From contig CAVPIA010000005.1 of assembly GCA_963704875.1 (NCBI GenBank), positions 248,001 through 312,000 of the forward strand: a stretch of 64,000 nucleotides of DNA, in the 5' to 3' direction. Origin of the DNA: CAMYOC01 sp963704875. Its GTDB lineage: Bacteria > Pseudomonadota > Gammaproteobacteria > Steroidobacterales > XN24. The position numbers and the translations under genes were made by a program. The notes beneath the pieces are model-generated. The model was not told where the DNA came from and ran no database searches. It saw only the letters and a list, made by a program, of their open reading frames with translations. This document shows positions 53,305-61,920 of the stretch, piece by piece (within the stretch, counting starts at the first letter, position 1; each line of letters opens with the position of its first letter).

Positions 53305-54543
53305 ATGGCTAAAGCGAATCCAGCAGAATCGGGCATCCATTCCGTACCGCGCTGGGCCAATGTCGGGCTTATCCTGCCCGGCGGCGGTGCCCGTGCGGCG
53401 TATCAGGTCGGTGTGCTGCGCGCGATCGCGCGGATTGTGCCGCGAGGTGGGCCGAGCCCTTTTACTGTGATCAGCGGCACCTCGGCCGGCGCCATCAATG
53501 CGGCGGCCGTCGCTGCCTATGCTGATCGGTTCTCGGCCGGCGTCAGCGCGCTGAATTCCGTTTGGCGAAATTTCACCGTCGACCAGGTTTATCGTGCCGA
53601 TGCATGGTCGATGCTGAAGGCCAGTTTGCACTGGATGGCGTCGATCCTGACGGGTGGCTTGTTAGGGCCACTGAATCCACGCAGTCTGCTGGATAACAGC
53701 CCACTGTGGCAGTTGCTCGAAGACCGCATCCCCTTGCATCGGATCCAGTCGAATCTGGCCGCCGGATATCTGCGCGCGGTGGCAGTAAACCTCTCCAGTT
53801 ACCATTCCGCACGCTCGGTTTGCTTTTTCCAGGCCCGTGACGGCGTCGGCGAGTGGTATCGGAGCCGCCGGGTGGGCATCCGTGCCAGCCTGAATGTGGA
53901 ACATCTGGTGGCATCCGCGGCAGTGCCGATGATATTCCCGGCGGTCAGGCTTGGTGATCAATACTACGGCGATGGCGCGATGCGTCAGCAGAATCCGTTG
54001 AGTCCGGCCATCCACATGGGTGCGCAACGACTACTCGTGGTGGGCGTGCGCGATGAAAAGACTCACGGCGGCCCGCTGCCGAGTCATCCCGAACGTCCCA
54101 GCCTGGGACAGATTGCGGGCTATATGCTGGACACGATTTTCATGGATGGCCTGTACACCGATCTGGAGCGGGTCACGCGCATCAATCAGTTGCTGGAACA
54201 GGTAAAGACTTCGCAACTGCCGCCTGAAATTCAGCACCTCAGACGGGTAGAGACCTTGCTGATCCTGCCCAGCCAGAATATCCGCGAGCTGGCGGCGGCG
54301 CACGCGGGGTCATTACCGCTGCCGGTGCGATTGCTGCTGCGGGGCGTGGGGGCGTCGGCTCACGGAGAGGGACAGCTGCTGAGTTATCTGCTGTTCGAGA
54401 AATCGTTTACCCGCGCGCTGATTCGCATGGGTCATGATGATGCGATGGCCCGACGTGACCATATCGAGGCATTCCTGAGAGGCGATTCGATGCCGATGCT
54501 GGATGCGCCGCAAGAAGTGGCCGGCGATCTCTCAGGTCGGTAA
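53305..54543 (+). CDS. Patatin-like phospholipase
   Basis: A 412-residue patatin. The oxyanion loop LPGGGARAAYQ (24-34), the nucleophile elbow G-T-S60-A-G and the Asp of YYGDGA (D223) give the full Ser-Asp dyad. No signal peptide. It is likely an acylhydrolase acting on membrane lipids; RssA-like or regulator roles are possible. ATG 53305 (MAKANPAES) has GAGGAA before it; GTG 53281 is an alternative. It ends 4 bases from the convergent mgtE. Confidence 0.92.
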   Translation: MAKANPAESGIHSVPRWANVGLILPGGGARAAYQVGVLRAIARIVPRGGPSPFTVISGTSAGAINAAAVAAYADRFSAGVSALNSVWRNFTVDQVYRADAWSMLKASLHWMASILTGGLLGPLNPRSLLDNSPLWQLLEDRIPLHRIQSNLAAGYLRAVAVNLSSYHSARSVCFFQARDGVGEWYRSRRVGIRASLNVEHLVASAAVPMIFPAVRLGDQYYGDGAMRQQNPLSPAIHMGAQRLLVVGVRDEKTHGGPLPSHPERPSLGQIAGYMLDTIFMDGLYTDLERVTRINQLLEQVKTSQLPPEIQHLRRVETLLILPSQNIRELAAAHAGSLPLPVRLLLRGVGASAHGEGQLLSYLLFEKSFTRALIRMGHDDAMARRDHIEAFLRGDSMPMLDAPQEVAGDLSGR

Positions 54544-54547
54544 TCTG

Positions 54548-55903
54548 TCAGGTCAGCCACAGGGCGCCGAGACCCAGGAACACCATAAAGCCGACCACGT
54601 CGGTGACGGTGGTCAGCACGACGCTGCCGGCCAGTGCCGGGTCGATTTTCAGACGTCGCAAAACCAGCGGGATCAGGACACCGGAGAATGCGGCTACGAC
54701 CAGATTAATGACCAGCGCCAGACCAATAATGCCGCCCAGGATCCATGACTTAAACCAGAGTATGGTCGCGGTGGCGACAACCAGGGCCCAGCCCAGACCA
54801 TTCAATACACCTACTGCCAGCTCGCGGAACATCAACCAGCGCGCATTTGAACTTTGCACCTGACCCAGGGCCAGGCCACGGACGATCAGCGTCAGTGTCT
54901 GACTTCCAGCGATGCCGCCCATGCTGGCGACGATAGGCATCAATACCGCCAGGGCCACGACCTGATCTATCGTCGCCTGGAACAGACCGACGACCGAGGC
55001 GGCGATAAATGCGGTAGCGAGGTTGACCCCAAGCCAGATCGCGCGGCGACGCGAGCTGGTCACAACTGGCGCAAACATGTCCTCATCTTCGGCCAGCCCG
55101 GCCATGCTCAGGATCGAGTGTTCGGCTTCTTCCCTGATCACGTCGACCACGTCATCGATCGTGATGCGACCCACCAGGCGGCCGTCCGGGTCCACCACTG
55201 GTGCGGTGACCAGGTCTCTTATTTCGAACAGGTTGGCCACTTCTGTGGCACCGGTTGCGGCGGGAATGCCCTCGACGCTCGAGTCCATCAGCTCAGCTAC
55301 GGTCTTGCCCGGGTCCGCGGTCAGCAGGCTACTCAGATAGAGGTAACCCAGGTATCTGTCGAAACGATTGACGACGAACAAGGCATCGCTACCGTCAGGC
55401 AGTTCGCTGCGGATGCGCAGATAGCGCAACACCACTTCCAGCGTGACATCAGGCCTTACGGTGACGATATCCGGGTCCATCAGGCCACCCGCGGTGTCCT
55501 CACCGTAGGCCATGACCGAGCGCAGCCGCTCCCGGTCCTGCTGATCCATGGACTGGATGACCTGCCGGCTTACCGCCTCGGGAAGATCCGGGACCAGGTC
55601 GGCAAGATCATCGAGATCCATGCCGCCAGCCGCGGCGACCAACTCGTCGAAATCCATTTCACCCAGCAGCTTGGCGCGGACTTCTTCATTCAGCTCGACC
55701 AGCACGTCGCCGTCGCTCTGGGTATCGACCAGCTCCCAGACCACGTCCCGTTCGGCGGGCGGCAGCGACTCGAGCAAATCCGCTATTTCGGCCGGGTGCA
55801 GTGAGTTGATCATGCGCTGGACCTGCCGCAGCGTGCCGCTCTCCAGCGCTTCGCGCAGCAGTTTTAACCGTGGTGCGCGCTGATCTGTTGTCTCAATGGC
55901 CAT
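54548..55903 (-). CDS. mgtE: Magnesium transporter MgtE
   Basis: A 451-residue MgtE. An N-terminal acidic helical domain (about 1-130, HPAEIADLLESLPP), a CBS pair (about 135-255, YGEDTAGGLMDPD then GRITIDDVVDVI) and five membrane segments (about 285-450) with PIVASMGGIAGSQT. The cytosolic domains sense Mg2+ and gate the channel. It follows rapZ on the same strand with a 174-base gap. Confidence 0.96.
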   Translation of the reverse strand: MAIETTDQRAPRLKLLREALESGTLRQVQRMINSLHPAEIADLLESLPPAERDVVWELVDTQSDGDVLVELNEEVRAKLLGEMDFDELVAAAGGMDLDDLADLVPDLPEAVSRQVIQSMDQQDRERLRSVMAYGEDTAGGLMDPDIVTVRPDVTLEVVLRYLRIRSELPDGSDALFVVNRFDRYLGYLYLSSLLTADPGKTVAELMDSSVEGIPAATGATEVANLFEIRDLVTAPVVDPDGRLVGRITIDDVVDVIREEAEHSILSMAGLAEDEDMFAPVVTSSRRRAIWLGVNLATAFIAASVVGLFQATIDQVVALAVLMPIVASMGGIAGSQTLTLIVRGLALGQVQSSNARWLMFRELAVGVLNGLGWALVVATATILWFKSWILGGIIGLALVINLVVAAFSGVLIPLVLRRLKIDPALAGSVVLTTVTDVVGFMVFLGLGALWLT

Positions 55904-56077
55904 GCACAGGGACTCCGACGGGACTGCATCCGGAGCAGAAGTGTAAATGCCTGGGTGCGGAAGCGCCTAACCGGATTTCGCGTGGGCCCGCAGGCGACGC
56001 GCTAACAGGCTCGCGCGCTGCGGTATGCCAGAGGCGGGCAAGGCATGCTGCAGTTTGATGCCCTGATCGATGAGTGG

Positions 56078-56938
56078 CTAGTCGGGCAGTTCTGAGTGAC
56101 GCACTAGCACTCTCTGTCCGTGACCGCGAAAACGCTCGGCCAGGGTTTCCGTGACATAAACCGAGCGATGCTGGCCGCCGGTGCAGCCGATGGCGACCGT
56201 GAGATAGCTGCGGTTGGAGCGCTGGATCTCCGGAATCCAGTGGTCGAGAAAGGTCGCGATGTCGTCGACAAAGCGCTTGACCGGGGGATGCCGCTGCAGA
56301 TAGTCGATCACCGGCTTGTCCCGGCCAGTCTGACTACGCAGGCCGCTGACCCAGTAGGGATTGGGCAGAGACCTCGCGTCAAACACGAAATCGGCGTCGC
56401 CGGGGATGCCATGTTTGTAGCCGAAGGACTGAAACAGCATCGACATCCTGCCGTCATCTGAAGTCGCCAGGCGCTCGCGCACAGCGACCCGAAGCTCGTG
56501 CACACTCATGCGGCTGGTATCTATGACTACATCCGCCAGATCGCAGATCGGCGCCAGCAACTGGCGCTCGAACGCGATAGCCTCTTTGAGCCCGCGGCCT
56601 TCGGAGCTCAACGGATGCTTGCGTCGCGTCTCGCTGTAGCGCTTGAGCAAGACCTCGGTTCCCGCCTGCAGGAACAAGACCTCGCATCCGTCGCCTTGCT
56701 GGCGCAGCTGGCCGACAAGGCGCGATGTTTCCTCAACATCGTGCGGTGCGGGGCGGGTATCCAGGCCGATGGCGATGCGGTCGAACTTGGCATCGTCTAT
56801 GTTCCGCAGTTGCACGATCAGCGTCGGCAGCAGGCGGGCCGGGATGTTGTCCAGCGTGTAGTAATCCAGATCCTCGAGCATGTGCAGGGCCACACTCTTG
56901 CCGGATCCGGAGAGGCCGCTGATGATCAGCAGACGCAC
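56078..56938 (-). CDS. rapZ: RNase adapter protein RapZ
   Basis: A 286-residue P-loop protein: Walker A GLSGSGKS (8-15), LDYYTLDNIP, FDARSLPNPYW and IGCTGGQHRSVY are RapZ signatures. In E. coli it guides RNase E to the GlmZ small RNA and so controls amino-sugar synthesis for the cell wall. The start is GTG 56938. The rpoN-hpf-ptsN-rapZ order is the classical one, but no ptsO (NPr) follows. Confidence 0.96.
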   Translation of the reverse strand: MRLLIISGLSGSGKSVALHMLEDLDYYTLDNIPARLLPTLIVQLRNIDDAKFDRIAIGLDTRPAPHDVEETSRLVGQLRQQGDGCEVLFLQAGTEVLLKRYSETRRKHPLSSEGRGLKEAIAFERQLLAPICDLADVVIDTSRMSVHELRVAVRERLATSDDGRMSMLFQSFGYKHGIPGDADFVFDARSLPNPYWVSGLRSQTGRDKPVIDYLQRHPPVKRFVDDIATFLDHWIPEIQRSNRSYLTVAIGCTGGQHRSVYVTETLAERFRGHGQRVLVRHSELPD

Positions 56939-56991
56939 AGCTTCGGCTCACTCGGCGTCATGATCATGTTGCCGGACGGGCCTGGGCTTGT

Positions 56992-57489
56992 TCAGGCGCT
57001 TGCCGACAGGGCCGGGCTGGGCTGCGTCAACATTTCAAACAAGCCGCGGCTGCTGCTCGAATCGCGCAGGCGCTGAACAAATCCCGGGTCGCGGAACATA
57101 TCGGCGGCTTCCCGCAATCTTTGACCACACTCCGCCCTGCCGTCGGTCGGCAGCAACAGGCCGCACAACAGGTCCACGGGCTCACCTTCGGCGGTGTCAT
57201 AGTCCACCGGTTCGCTCAGCTTGACGAATGCGCCATAGACGCGATCGATGCCATCGATACATCCGTGCGGGATTGCGATGCCCCCATCCAGCGCGGTTGA
57301 TCCGACTTTCTCGCGATGAACCAGGCAGTCGAAGACCTGGCCTTGCGACAAATCAGGTACTGCAGTCGCGAGTAGTTCGCTGAGGATATCCAGCGAGTGT
57401 TTCTTGCTGCGCGCTTCGACATTACACAGCACTCTGCTGGGCTCGATAATCGCGACCAGGCTAAGGTCAACTTGTGCCTGCTCTTCCAT
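56992..57489 (-). CDS. ptsN: Nitrogen-regulatory PTS EIIA protein PtsN
   Basis: A 165-residue EIIA-Ntr. The phosphorylated His is H75 in GGIAIPHG, and LVHREKVGSTAL precedes it, the usual PtsN pattern. It relays phosphate-dependent signals to potassium, nitrogen and envelope control. It is 12 bases after hpf. The phosphodonor NPr gene is not in the window. Confidence 0.95.
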   Translation of the reverse strand: MEEQAQVDLSLVAIIEPSRVLCNVEARSKKHSLDILSELLATAVPDLSQGQVFDCLVHREKVGSTALDGGIAIPHGCIDGIDRVYGAFVKLSEPVDYDTAEGEPVDLLCGLLLPTDGRAECGQRLREAADMFRDPGFVQRLRDSSSSRGLFEMLTQPSPALSASA

Positions 57490-57501
57490 CAGTCATCAGC
57501 C

Positions 57502-57822
57502 TTATGCGAAGCGCTGCTTGTTGGCGTCTCGCGCGTGATGGTCATTCTGCTTGTCTTTGTGTTTCTTGACCCGTCGATCGAGACGATCGACCAGACTGTC
57601 GATGGCCGCATACATATCGTCGGCGACCGCTTCAGCAAAAATAGTACCGCCACTCAAATACAGGGTGGCCTCAGCTTTGTGGCGCAGTTTCTCCACCTCG
57701 AGAATACAACGGGCGTCGGTCATCTGGTCGCAATGACGCATCACGCGTTCCATTTTGCCGTTTACATAATCGCGCAGGGCAGGTGTGACGTCGACGTGAT
57801 GACCGGTGATATTCATTGGCAT
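57502..57822 (-). CDS. hpf: Ribosome hibernation-promoting factor (HPF/YfiA family)
   Basis: A 106-residue short-form HPF. MPMNITGHHVDVTPALRDYVNGKM at the start, KAEATLYLSGG and DDMYAAIDSLVDRLDRRVKKHK are family motifs. It binds the decoding site of idle ribosomes in stationary phase. ATG 57822 has AGGAGG six bases before it; ATG 57816 is close by. A hairpin lies in its leader. Confidence 0.94.
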   Translation of the reverse strand: MPMNITGHHVDVTPALRDYVNGKMERVMRHCDQMTDARCILEVEKLRHKAEATLYLSGGTIFAEAVADDMYAAIDSLVDRLDRRVKKHKDKQNDHHARDANKQRFA

Positions 57823-57850
57823 TTGCGCCTCCTTTGAAAACACAGATTCA

Positions 57851-57876
57851 GGCGCTGGCGTATGCCAGGCAGCGCC
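57851..57876 (-). repeat. Leader hairpin between rpoN and hpf
   Basis: GGCGCTG (57851-57857) and CAGCGCC (57870-57876) are perfect inverted arms, with an alternative inner stem CTGGC/GCCAG around GTAT (57854-57867). It lies 18 bases from the hpf ribosome site. Processing site, attenuator or plain spacer: undecided. Confidence 0.45.
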
Positions 57877-58027
57877 CCTTTTTGGTCCCGCTGATATGTT
57901 TGACCACGTTGGGTCCTACAGATTCGGCCCGATGACAATGTGGTTGATTGTTTATTGTTTTCTCCGCCGAATGGTCTTCATGCCATCCTGAATTCATTCT
58001 AGAGCGAACCAGCCCGTCTGCCTAGCA

Positions 58028-59455
58028 TCACTTTACCGGCTGCAGCCTGGCCATTTTCCGGCGCTCGCTGGAGGCCGGTAATCCTAGTGATTCCCGGTAC
58101 TTGGCCACGGTTCTGCGGGCAACCTTGATACCTTCCTTTTCCAGCAACCGGGCGATTTTGCTGTCGCTGAGCGGCTTGCCGGGCGTTTCTTCCCCGATAA
58201 GTTTGCGAATCCTCGCCCGGATCGCGGTAGAAGAGACGTCTTCGCCATCGGACCCGGATACATGGCTGGAGAAGAAGTAGCGGAATTCGAAAACGCCCCT
58301 GAGGGTATGCATATACTTTCCGGTCGTCGCCCGCGAGATCGTTGACTCGTGCATTTCGATAGCGTCGGCAATATCTTTCAAAATCATAGGCTTCATGCAT
58401 TCCTCGCCATACTCGAGAAATTCCTGCTGCCGATCCACTATCGTGCGTGCAACCCGTAACAGGGTGTCGTTGCGAATCTCGAGACTCTTTACCAGCCAGC
58501 GTGCTTCCTGCAGCTGAGTTCGCAACGCCTCGTATTCGGTTCCTCTGCTGATCAATTTGGCGTAGGTCTGGTTTACCCTCAATCGTGGTGCGATGCTCGG
58601 GTTGGCCTCGACGACCCAGCGGCCCTCGAGCCGGCGGACGAACACGTCTGGCACGATGTACTCGGGTTGCCCGCTGGGTACCGCGCCACCCGGCTTTGGA
58701 TTCAGTGAGCGCAGCAGGCACAGGGCTACGTCAGTCGTCTCCTGATCGGCCCCCAGTTGCCGCTGCAACTGGGCGTACTGCTGCTGGGCGACGAGTTCGA
58801 GATAGTCGGCCGAAATTTGCCTGGCCAGGGCCAGCCCCGGCGTATCATCCGGGAATTGCTCGAGCTGACAGTTCAGGCATTCGCTCAGGTCGCGGGCGCC
58901 GACGCCGACCGGGTCAAAGCGCTGGATCCGCATCAATACCTGCTCGATATCCGCCTCTTCGGCATCGAACTCGGGGCGCAACAGCTCCCGGGTATCGGCC
59001 AGAGTGGTGTTCAGATAGCCATCTTCGTTGATCGCGTCGATCAGAGCTTCGCCGATGGTGCGTTCGCGGTCGCTGAAATGGTCCATCTGCAGTTGCCATA
59101 GCAGGTGGTCCTGCAGGTTGTCGCGACTGCGATCCGGGTAGTCAAAACTGGTGCGCAGGTCCTCCGGCATGGTGGCGCCGCTGGATTGCTGGCCGAGCGT
59201 TGATATCTCGGCGTACTCCACCTCCATTTCTTCGGCGGTGGCGGCCGGTGCGTCGTTGTCCTCCGACAGCGGCTCGGCGCTGATCTCGGAGTCTTCCGCT
59301 TCGTCCTGCTCGAGCATGACGTTGCTTTCCAGCGCAGCCTGAATCTCCGCCTGCAGGTCGAGCACTGGCAATTGAAGAAGGCGTATGGCCTGCTGCAATT
59401 GCGGCGTCATGGTCAGTTGCTGACCGAGTCGAAGTTGCAGGCTTGGTTTGAGCAT
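58028..59455 (-). CDS. rpoN: RNA polymerase sigma-54 factor RpoN
   Basis: A 475-residue sigma-54. Region I is Gln/Leu-rich (LQLRLGQQLTMTPQLQQAIR), an acidic region II spans about 45-100, and the DNA-binding part ends with the RpoN box ARRTVAKYRE (446-455). It directs transcription of nitrogen, motility and other genes with activator ATPases. It follows lptB by 54 bases. Confidence 0.97.
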   Translation of the reverse strand: MLKPSLQLRLGQQLTMTPQLQQAIRLLQLPVLDLQAEIQAALESNVMLEQDEAEDSEISAEPLSEDNDAPAATAEEMEVEYAEISTLGQQSSGATMPEDLRTSFDYPDRSRDNLQDHLLWQLQMDHFSDRERTIGEALIDAINEDGYLNTTLADTRELLRPEFDAEEADIEQVLMRIQRFDPVGVGARDLSECLNCQLEQFPDDTPGLALARQISADYLELVAQQQYAQLQRQLGADQETTDVALCLLRSLNPKPGGAVPSGQPEYIVPDVFVRRLEGRWVVEANPSIAPRLRVNQTYAKLISRGTEYEALRTQLQEARWLVKSLEIRNDTLLRVARTIVDRQQEFLEYGEECMKPMILKDIADAIEMHESTISRATTGKYMHTLRGVFEFRYFFSSHVSGSDGEDVSSTAIRARIRKLIGEETPGKPLSDSKIARLLEKEGIKVARRTVAKYRESLGLPASSERRKMARLQPVK

Positions 59456-59509
59456 GATCAGAAGTGAGCGAAAAACCGGCGACGGTCTTTGCGTTCGAGG
59501 GTTGGTCGG

Positions 59510-60235
59510 CTACAGCCGGAAATCCTCTCCAAGATATACCTCTCTGACCTGTTTGTTTTGCAAAATGTCTTCTGCGCTTCCGGCGGCAATCACTTCGCCG
59601 CCGTTGAGGATGTAAGCATGACCGCAGATGCCAAGGGTTTCCCTGACATTGTGGTCGGTGATCAACACACCGATCCCGCGATCCCGCAAATGGGCAATGA
59701 TGCGTTGGATGTCCAGCACGGAGATCGGATCGACGCCGGCGAATGGCTCATCCAGAAGTATAAACGCCGGATCAGCGGCCAGGGCTCTGGCAATTTCGAC
59801 GCGGCGTCTCTCGCCGCCCGAGAGGCTCAGACCGAGGCCGCTTCGAATGTGCGAGATGTGGAGTTCTTCCAGCAGTTCCTCGAGCAAGCGCTCCCGATCG
59901 GGTCGCTTCAGGCCGCGGCGGGTTTCCAGCACCGCCAGAATATTTTGTTCAACGGTCAGGTGTCGGAACACCGAGGCTTCCTGCGGCAGATATCCGACCC
60001 CGAGTCTGGCGCGCCTGTGCATAGGCAGGTTTGTGATGTCCTTGCCGTCCAGCATAATCTTGCCGCCATCGCAGCCGATCAGACCCACGATCATGTAAAA
60101 AGCAGTGGTTTTGCCTGCTCCGTTGGGTCCCAGCAGCCCGACCACCTGTCCACCCTCGATCTCAAGCGAGAGCTCACTCACGACCTTGCGCGAGCGAAAG
60201 CTCTTGCTGATACCTTCTGCGCTCAGTCTGGTCAC
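59510..60235 (-). CDS. lptB: LPS export ABC transporter ATPase LptB
   Basis: A 241-residue ABC ATPase: Walker A GPNGAGKTT (34-42), signature LSGGERRR, Walker B FILLDEPFAG and the H-loop TDHNVRET. It powers LPS extraction with LptFG and passes it via LptC to LptA. The GTG start overlaps the lptA stop (GTGA). Confidence 0.97.
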   Translation of the reverse strand: MTRLSAEGISKSFRSRKVVSELSLEIEGGQVVGLLGPNGAGKTTAFYMIVGLIGCDGGKIMLDGKDITNLPMHRRARLGVGYLPQEASVFRHLTVEQNILAVLETRRGLKRPDRERLLEELLEELHISHIRSGLGLSLSGGERRRVEIARALAADPAFILLDEPFAGVDPISVLDIQRIIAHLRDRGIGVLITDHNVRETLGICGHAYILNGGEVIAAGSAEDILQNKQVREVYLGEDFRL

Positions 60236-60891
60236 TGCTCTGACTCCGGTTCCAGCCCCTGTTGCGGCGCGACAGGTTCGGAATCCTCGCCCGACGGTGG
60301 CGGCGGCGTAATGGTAATCCGCACTCGCTGTTCTCCTCCTTCACCCGAACCTGCCATCACGCGGCCCTCTGCAACACGATAGATCAGACGGCTGCCGGAG
60401 ACCTCATTTGTCCCGTCCAGCAGCCGGGCATTACCCGACAGGATAAGCGTCTGCTCCACGTGATCGTACTCTATGGTTCGGGCATCGCCGCTAATGGCGC
60501 GAAAATCGTCAGTCTGCTGGCGTTCAAAAGTGGCCGGTGACCCATCGGCCCGTGTGCGACGCAATCGATGGTCCTGGAATTCAAGCATGGCGGTTTCTGC
60601 CTGGATACTGGCGCCTTCGCCTGCGATGTTGACCTGGCCGCTGAAACTCCATGTGCTGGCAGAGAAATCGAGCTCGCTGGCGCTGCCCGTTTCGGCTGTT
60701 ATCGAAAACAAACCCTGAGCAATGCGGATGCCGCGGAAAACCAGCAGCCCGCTGCTGCCGTCGAATTCAGACGACTCGGCCTCTAAAGAGATGGGCTCCC
60801 TGGAATCCGGGAAGATTGCGAGTGCCGGCGCCTGCGGCACCAGAACCAGCAGCACCACCCAGCAGAAAGCTCTAGGGCGCGAAATGACCAT
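60232..60891 (-). CDS. lptA: LPS transport periplasmic protein LptA
   Basis: A 219-residue OstA-fold protein with a signal peptide (about 1-25). Repeated strand segments such as ISLEAESSEFDG and YDHVEQTLILSGNARL match LptA; the C-terminal tail (about 195-219) is Pro/Glu-rich and low complexity. It forms the periplasmic bridge for LPS. It overlaps lptC by 20 bases. Confidence 0.9.
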   Translation of the reverse strand: MVISRPRAFCWVVLLVLVPQAPALAIFPDSREPISLEAESSEFDGSSGLLVFRGIRIAQGLFSITAETGSASELDFSASTWSFSGQVNIAGEGASIQAETAMLEFQDHRLRRTRADGSPATFERQQTDDFRAISGDARTIEYDHVEQTLILSGNARLLDGTNEVSGSRLIYRVAEGRVMAGSGEGGEQRVRITITPPPPSGEDSEPVAPQQGLEPESEQ

Positions 60892-61429
60892 TGACTCCGG
60901 ATTCTAGCGCTACGGTGCCGGCTATCAAATCGACCGACATGCCGGTGGCCTCGATCAGCCCGCTGCCGCGTTGCAGAACCACGCGGCCGGCGGTTGAAGC
61001 CCTGTGGGTCAGTGCATCCAGAGCCAGCGCCTGGGTGCGAAGCCGGGTCATCGCATTGTCTCCGCTTGTGTATTCGATGGAGACATTGCCGGATAGTCTG
61101 ATGTCGCTCCAGTCGAGCGTGACCTCGCCACGATCCGAGCTCAGGTTCCAGCGTCCCTGGCCGGGCGCGCCATAGTCCAGACGGACGCCAGTGACGCCGA
61201 ACGACTCTGCGTTCAGTGCCTGGCTCATTTCCTCCGCAACCATTCGATACAAGGGCTGTCCGTCAGGACCTGGCGACACGATTGCCGCCTGCCGAATGTA
61301 GACGCCCTGGACTTCAGCGCCTGGCAGACTGGCTTGCGGTTCCGGGTCTTGCAGAGAGCTTTGCCAGGTCCATGCGCCAAATGCGGCCAGACCCGCCAGG
61401 ATCAGGCCGGCCAGGGTGCGCGCGGTCAC
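60872..61429 (-). CDS. lptC: LPS export protein LptC
   Basis: A 185-residue protein: one N-terminal membrane anchor (about 5-22) and a periplasmic jellyroll like LptA. Sequence conservation is low, as is normal for LptC. Its identity rests mostly on position between kdsC and lptA. GTG start overlapping the kdsC stop. Confidence 0.88.
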   Translation of the reverse strand: MTARTLAGLILAGLAAFGAWTWQSSLQDPEPQASLPGAEVQGVYIRQAAIVSPGPDGQPLYRMVAEEMSQALNAESFGVTGVRLDYGAPGQGRWNLSSDRGEVTLDWSDIRLSGNVSIEYTSGDNAMTRLRTQALALDALTHRASTAGRVVLQRGSGLIEATGMSVDLIAGTVALESGVNGHFAP

Positions 61430-61920
61430 CCCGTTGACCTGGCTCGGATAACAAACTCACAGAATTCACGCACCGCGCCATGACCACCCGGCGCGCTGGC
61501 CTGCCACTGGCAGACGTCTGCGACCTCGTCGACCGCATCGGCCGGGCACGCGGCGAGGCCGACTTCAAGCAGCACCGGCAGGTCCGGAAGATCGTCGCCC
61601 ATAAATGCTGTTTGATCGGCGCTGCAGCCGAATTGCTGCAACAGCTTGCTGAATAGAGGGAGTTTGTTGTGGTCGCCCTGGAACACGTGCTGGACACCCA
61701 GCTCACGCATGCGCAGGCTGAGCGCATCGGACGCCCGTCCCGAGATGATCGCGATTTCGATGCCGGTCGCCTGGAGCCGCTTGATGCCCAGCCCGTCGCG
61801 GGCATGGAACACCTTTGTTTCCTCTCCGGCAGCCGAATAGATCAGGCGCCCGTCGGTAAACACGCCGTCTACGTCGAACACGGCCAGGCGCAGGTCTCTG
61901 GCGCGAGCCGCGGGATCCAT
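61426..61920 (-). CDS. kdsC: 3-deoxy-D-manno-octulosonate-8-phosphate phosphatase KdsC
   Basis: A 164-residue HAD phosphatase. The nucleophile motif is VFDVDGVFTDG, motif II IISGR, and FMGDDLPD supplies the metal-binding Asps. It releases Kdo from Kdo-8-phosphate. ATG 61920 shares its first base with the kdsD stop (TGATG). Confidence 0.96.
   Translation of the reverse strand: MDPAARARDLRLAVFDVDGVFTDGRLIYSAAGEETKVFHARDGLGIKRLQATGIEIAIISGRASDALSLRMRELGVQHVFQGDHNKLPLFSKLLQQFGCSADQTAFMGDDLPDLPVLLEVGLAACPADAVDEVADVCQWQASAPGGHGAVREFCEFVIRARSTG

Noticed and set aside
55940..56077. Open codons continuing after the rapZ stop, considered as a ptsO remnant
   Set aside because: About 36 codons can be read in frame after the stop, but they show no HPr or NPr motif such as a phosphorylatable His with GLHAR-type context.
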